A DNA stretch of 6,159 nt from an uncultured Clostridia bacterium (GTDB lineage Bacteria > Bacillota > Clostridia > Oscillospirales > CAG-272), in contig CANBDB010000092.1 of assembly GCA_947367285.1 (NCBI GenBank), forward strand, positions 1 to 6,159, read 5' to 3'. A program made the translations under genes and the position numbers. Shown here piece by piece: positions 5,268-6,159 of the stretch. The first letter of the stretch is position 1. The number at the start of each line of letters is the position of its first letter. The notes beneath the pieces are model-generated. The model searched no databases. It saw nothing but the letters and a program-made list of their open reading frames with translations, and was not told where the DNA came from.

Positions 5268-6159
5268 ATGTTGACGAATGAACAAATAACAAGTGTTAAA
5301 GGAAGAGGCTTTCTCAGAAACAGAGGAACCGACTGCTTCTCAGGCAGAATCGTTACGGTCGCAGGACTTTTTACTCCCGACCAGCTTCACGCTATCGCCG
5401 AATGCTCCGAGAAATACGGCAACGGCAAAGTAATATTTACCGCAAGACTTGCCGCAGAGATCGTTGGAATTCCGTTTGATAAAATTCCCGAAGCGGAAGC
5501 CTTTATGGCAGAGCGTGGATTGTATTTTGGCGGCACGGGCGCAAAGGTTCGTCCTATTACCGCTTGTAAAGGCACGACCTGCGTTTACGGAAACATTGAT
5601 ACACAGGCACTTGCAAAGGTTATATACGATAAGTTTTACATAGGGATGCGCAACGTGAAGCTTCCGCATAAATTCAAGATCGGAGTAGGCGGCTGTCCGA
5701 ACAGCTGTATGAAGCCGAGTCTTAATGACGTAGGCGTTGAGGGATGCCGTGCGTTCTCTTTTGACAGTGAGCTTTGCCGAGGCTGTAAAAAATGTGCCGT
5801 TGCCGAAAGCTGTCCGACAAAGGCAGTATCCGTTGTCAACGGAAAGGCGGTTATCGATACGTCTAAATGCACAAGCTGCGGCGTTTGCGTTGGAAAATGT
5901 CCTTTCGGTGCTGTTCCCAAGGAAGCGGAATCGGTCTGCCGTATCTTTGTGGGTGGAACTTGGGGAAAGACCCAACGCATGGGAACACTCTTGAATAATG
6001 TCTATTCGGCAGATGAAGTTCCGACCGTTATTGAAAAGGTTATGCTTTGGTACAAGGAAAACGGATATGTCAAGGAGCGACTTGGCGCAACAGTTGACCG
6101 CATAGGCACGGATGCTCTTGATGCTGCTCTTGCAACGAATGAACTGCTTGACAGAAAAG
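5268..6159 (+). CDS. Small sirohaem sulfite/nitrite reductase-like protein with embedded 2x[4Fe-4S] ferredoxin domain (3' end off window)
   Basis: The open frame runs off the right edge after 297 codons; relatives of this size (AsrC-like, about 300-340 residues) suggest little is missing. Residues about 25-98 are the NIR/SIR ferredoxin-like half-domain. The sirohaem/[4Fe-4S] cysteines are C100 and C105 (ACKGTTC) and C143 and C147 (GCPNSC). By eye against E. coli CysI, R95 matches sulfite-binding R153, and K135/K137 (KFK) match K215/K217. Residues about 165-215 insert a ferredoxin module, C170-x2-C173-x2-C176-x5-C182-P and C201-x2-C204-x2-C207-x3-C211-P, which would feed electrons to the sirohaem. 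The predicted role is six-electron reduction of sulfite (or nitrite) in the cytoplasm. The start is fixed by an in-frame TAA at 5259 and by GAGG (5255-5258), placed 9 nt upstream. The gene is divergent from the ABC importer. Partner subunits such as AsrA/AsrB are not in view; substrate is unproven. Confidence 0.92.
   Translation, partial: MLTNEQITSVKGRGFLRNRGTDCFSGRIVTVAGLFTPDQLHAIAECSEKYGNGKVIFTARLAAEIVGIPFDKIPEAEAFMAERGLYFGGTGAKVRPITACKGTTCVYGNIDTQALAKVIYDKFYIGMRNVKLPHKFKIGVGGCPNSCMKPSLNDVGVEGCRAFSFDSELCRGCKKCAVAESCPTKAVSVVNGKAVIDTSKCTSCGVCVGKCPFGAVPKEAESVCRIFVGGTWGKTQRMGTLLNNVYSADEVPTVIEKVMLWYKENGYVKERLGATVDRIGTDALDAALATNELLDRK

Noticed and set aside
5340..5975. A 211-codon open frame on the minus strand.
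   Set aside because: It is antisense to the reductase gene, whose plus-strand frame carries three complete sets of Fe-S cysteine motifs and family-conserved residues. The minus frame gives a low-complexity, Asn/Arg/Cys-rich translation with no recognisable domain.

Overview
The window looks like a chromosomal segment from an anaerobic, low-to-mid GC Firmicute of the class Clostridia, probably gut-type. This rests on the strong AGGAGG-type ribosome binding sites, a textbook sigma-A promoter, a Ktr-type potassium system, a lipoprotein-type ABC binding protein and a small oxygen-sensitive sirohaem/[4Fe-4S] reductase. I cannot name the genus from the sequence. Coding density is high and no mobile element, RNA gene or CRISPR array is visible.

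Layout. (1) Positions 22-2338, minus strand: a potassium-uptake operon transcribed right to left, in the order ktrB (TrkH/KtrB pore), ktrA (RCK regulatory subunit) and a 94-residue single-span membrane protein of unknown function. (2) Positions 2339-2474: a short gap holding the Rho-independent terminator of the operon to its right and the leader of the ktr operon. (3) Positions 2475-5164, minus strand: a complete iron-complex/cobalamin-type ABC importer, in the order lipoprotein binding protein, FecCD permease and ATPase. The three genes overlap end to start, so they are almost certainly one operon. (4) Positions 5165-5267: a 103-bp divergent intergenic region with two consensus-like sigma-A promoters facing away from each other. 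Their -10 boxes together form the centre of one 18-bp palindrome, and their -35 boxes lie in an 11-bp inverted repeat on the same axis. (5) Positions 5268 to the right edge, plus strand: a small sirohaem sulfite/nitrite-reductase-like protein with an embedded two-cluster ferredoxin domain. It is open at its 3' end, with 297 codons visible.

How the genes work together. KtrB and KtrA form a cation channel and its nucleotide-gated cytosolic ring; the small third protein may be an accessory subunit. The ABC importer captures an unidentified ligand, probably an iron chelate, haem or corrinoid, at the outer face of the membrane and drives it inward with ATP. It shares a promoter region with a reductase that needs iron, Fe-S clusters and sirohaem. 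The most interesting item is the symmetric, mutually exclusive promoter pair that links importer and reductase. A metal- or tetrapyrrole-linked functional partnership is a reasonable but unproven inference.
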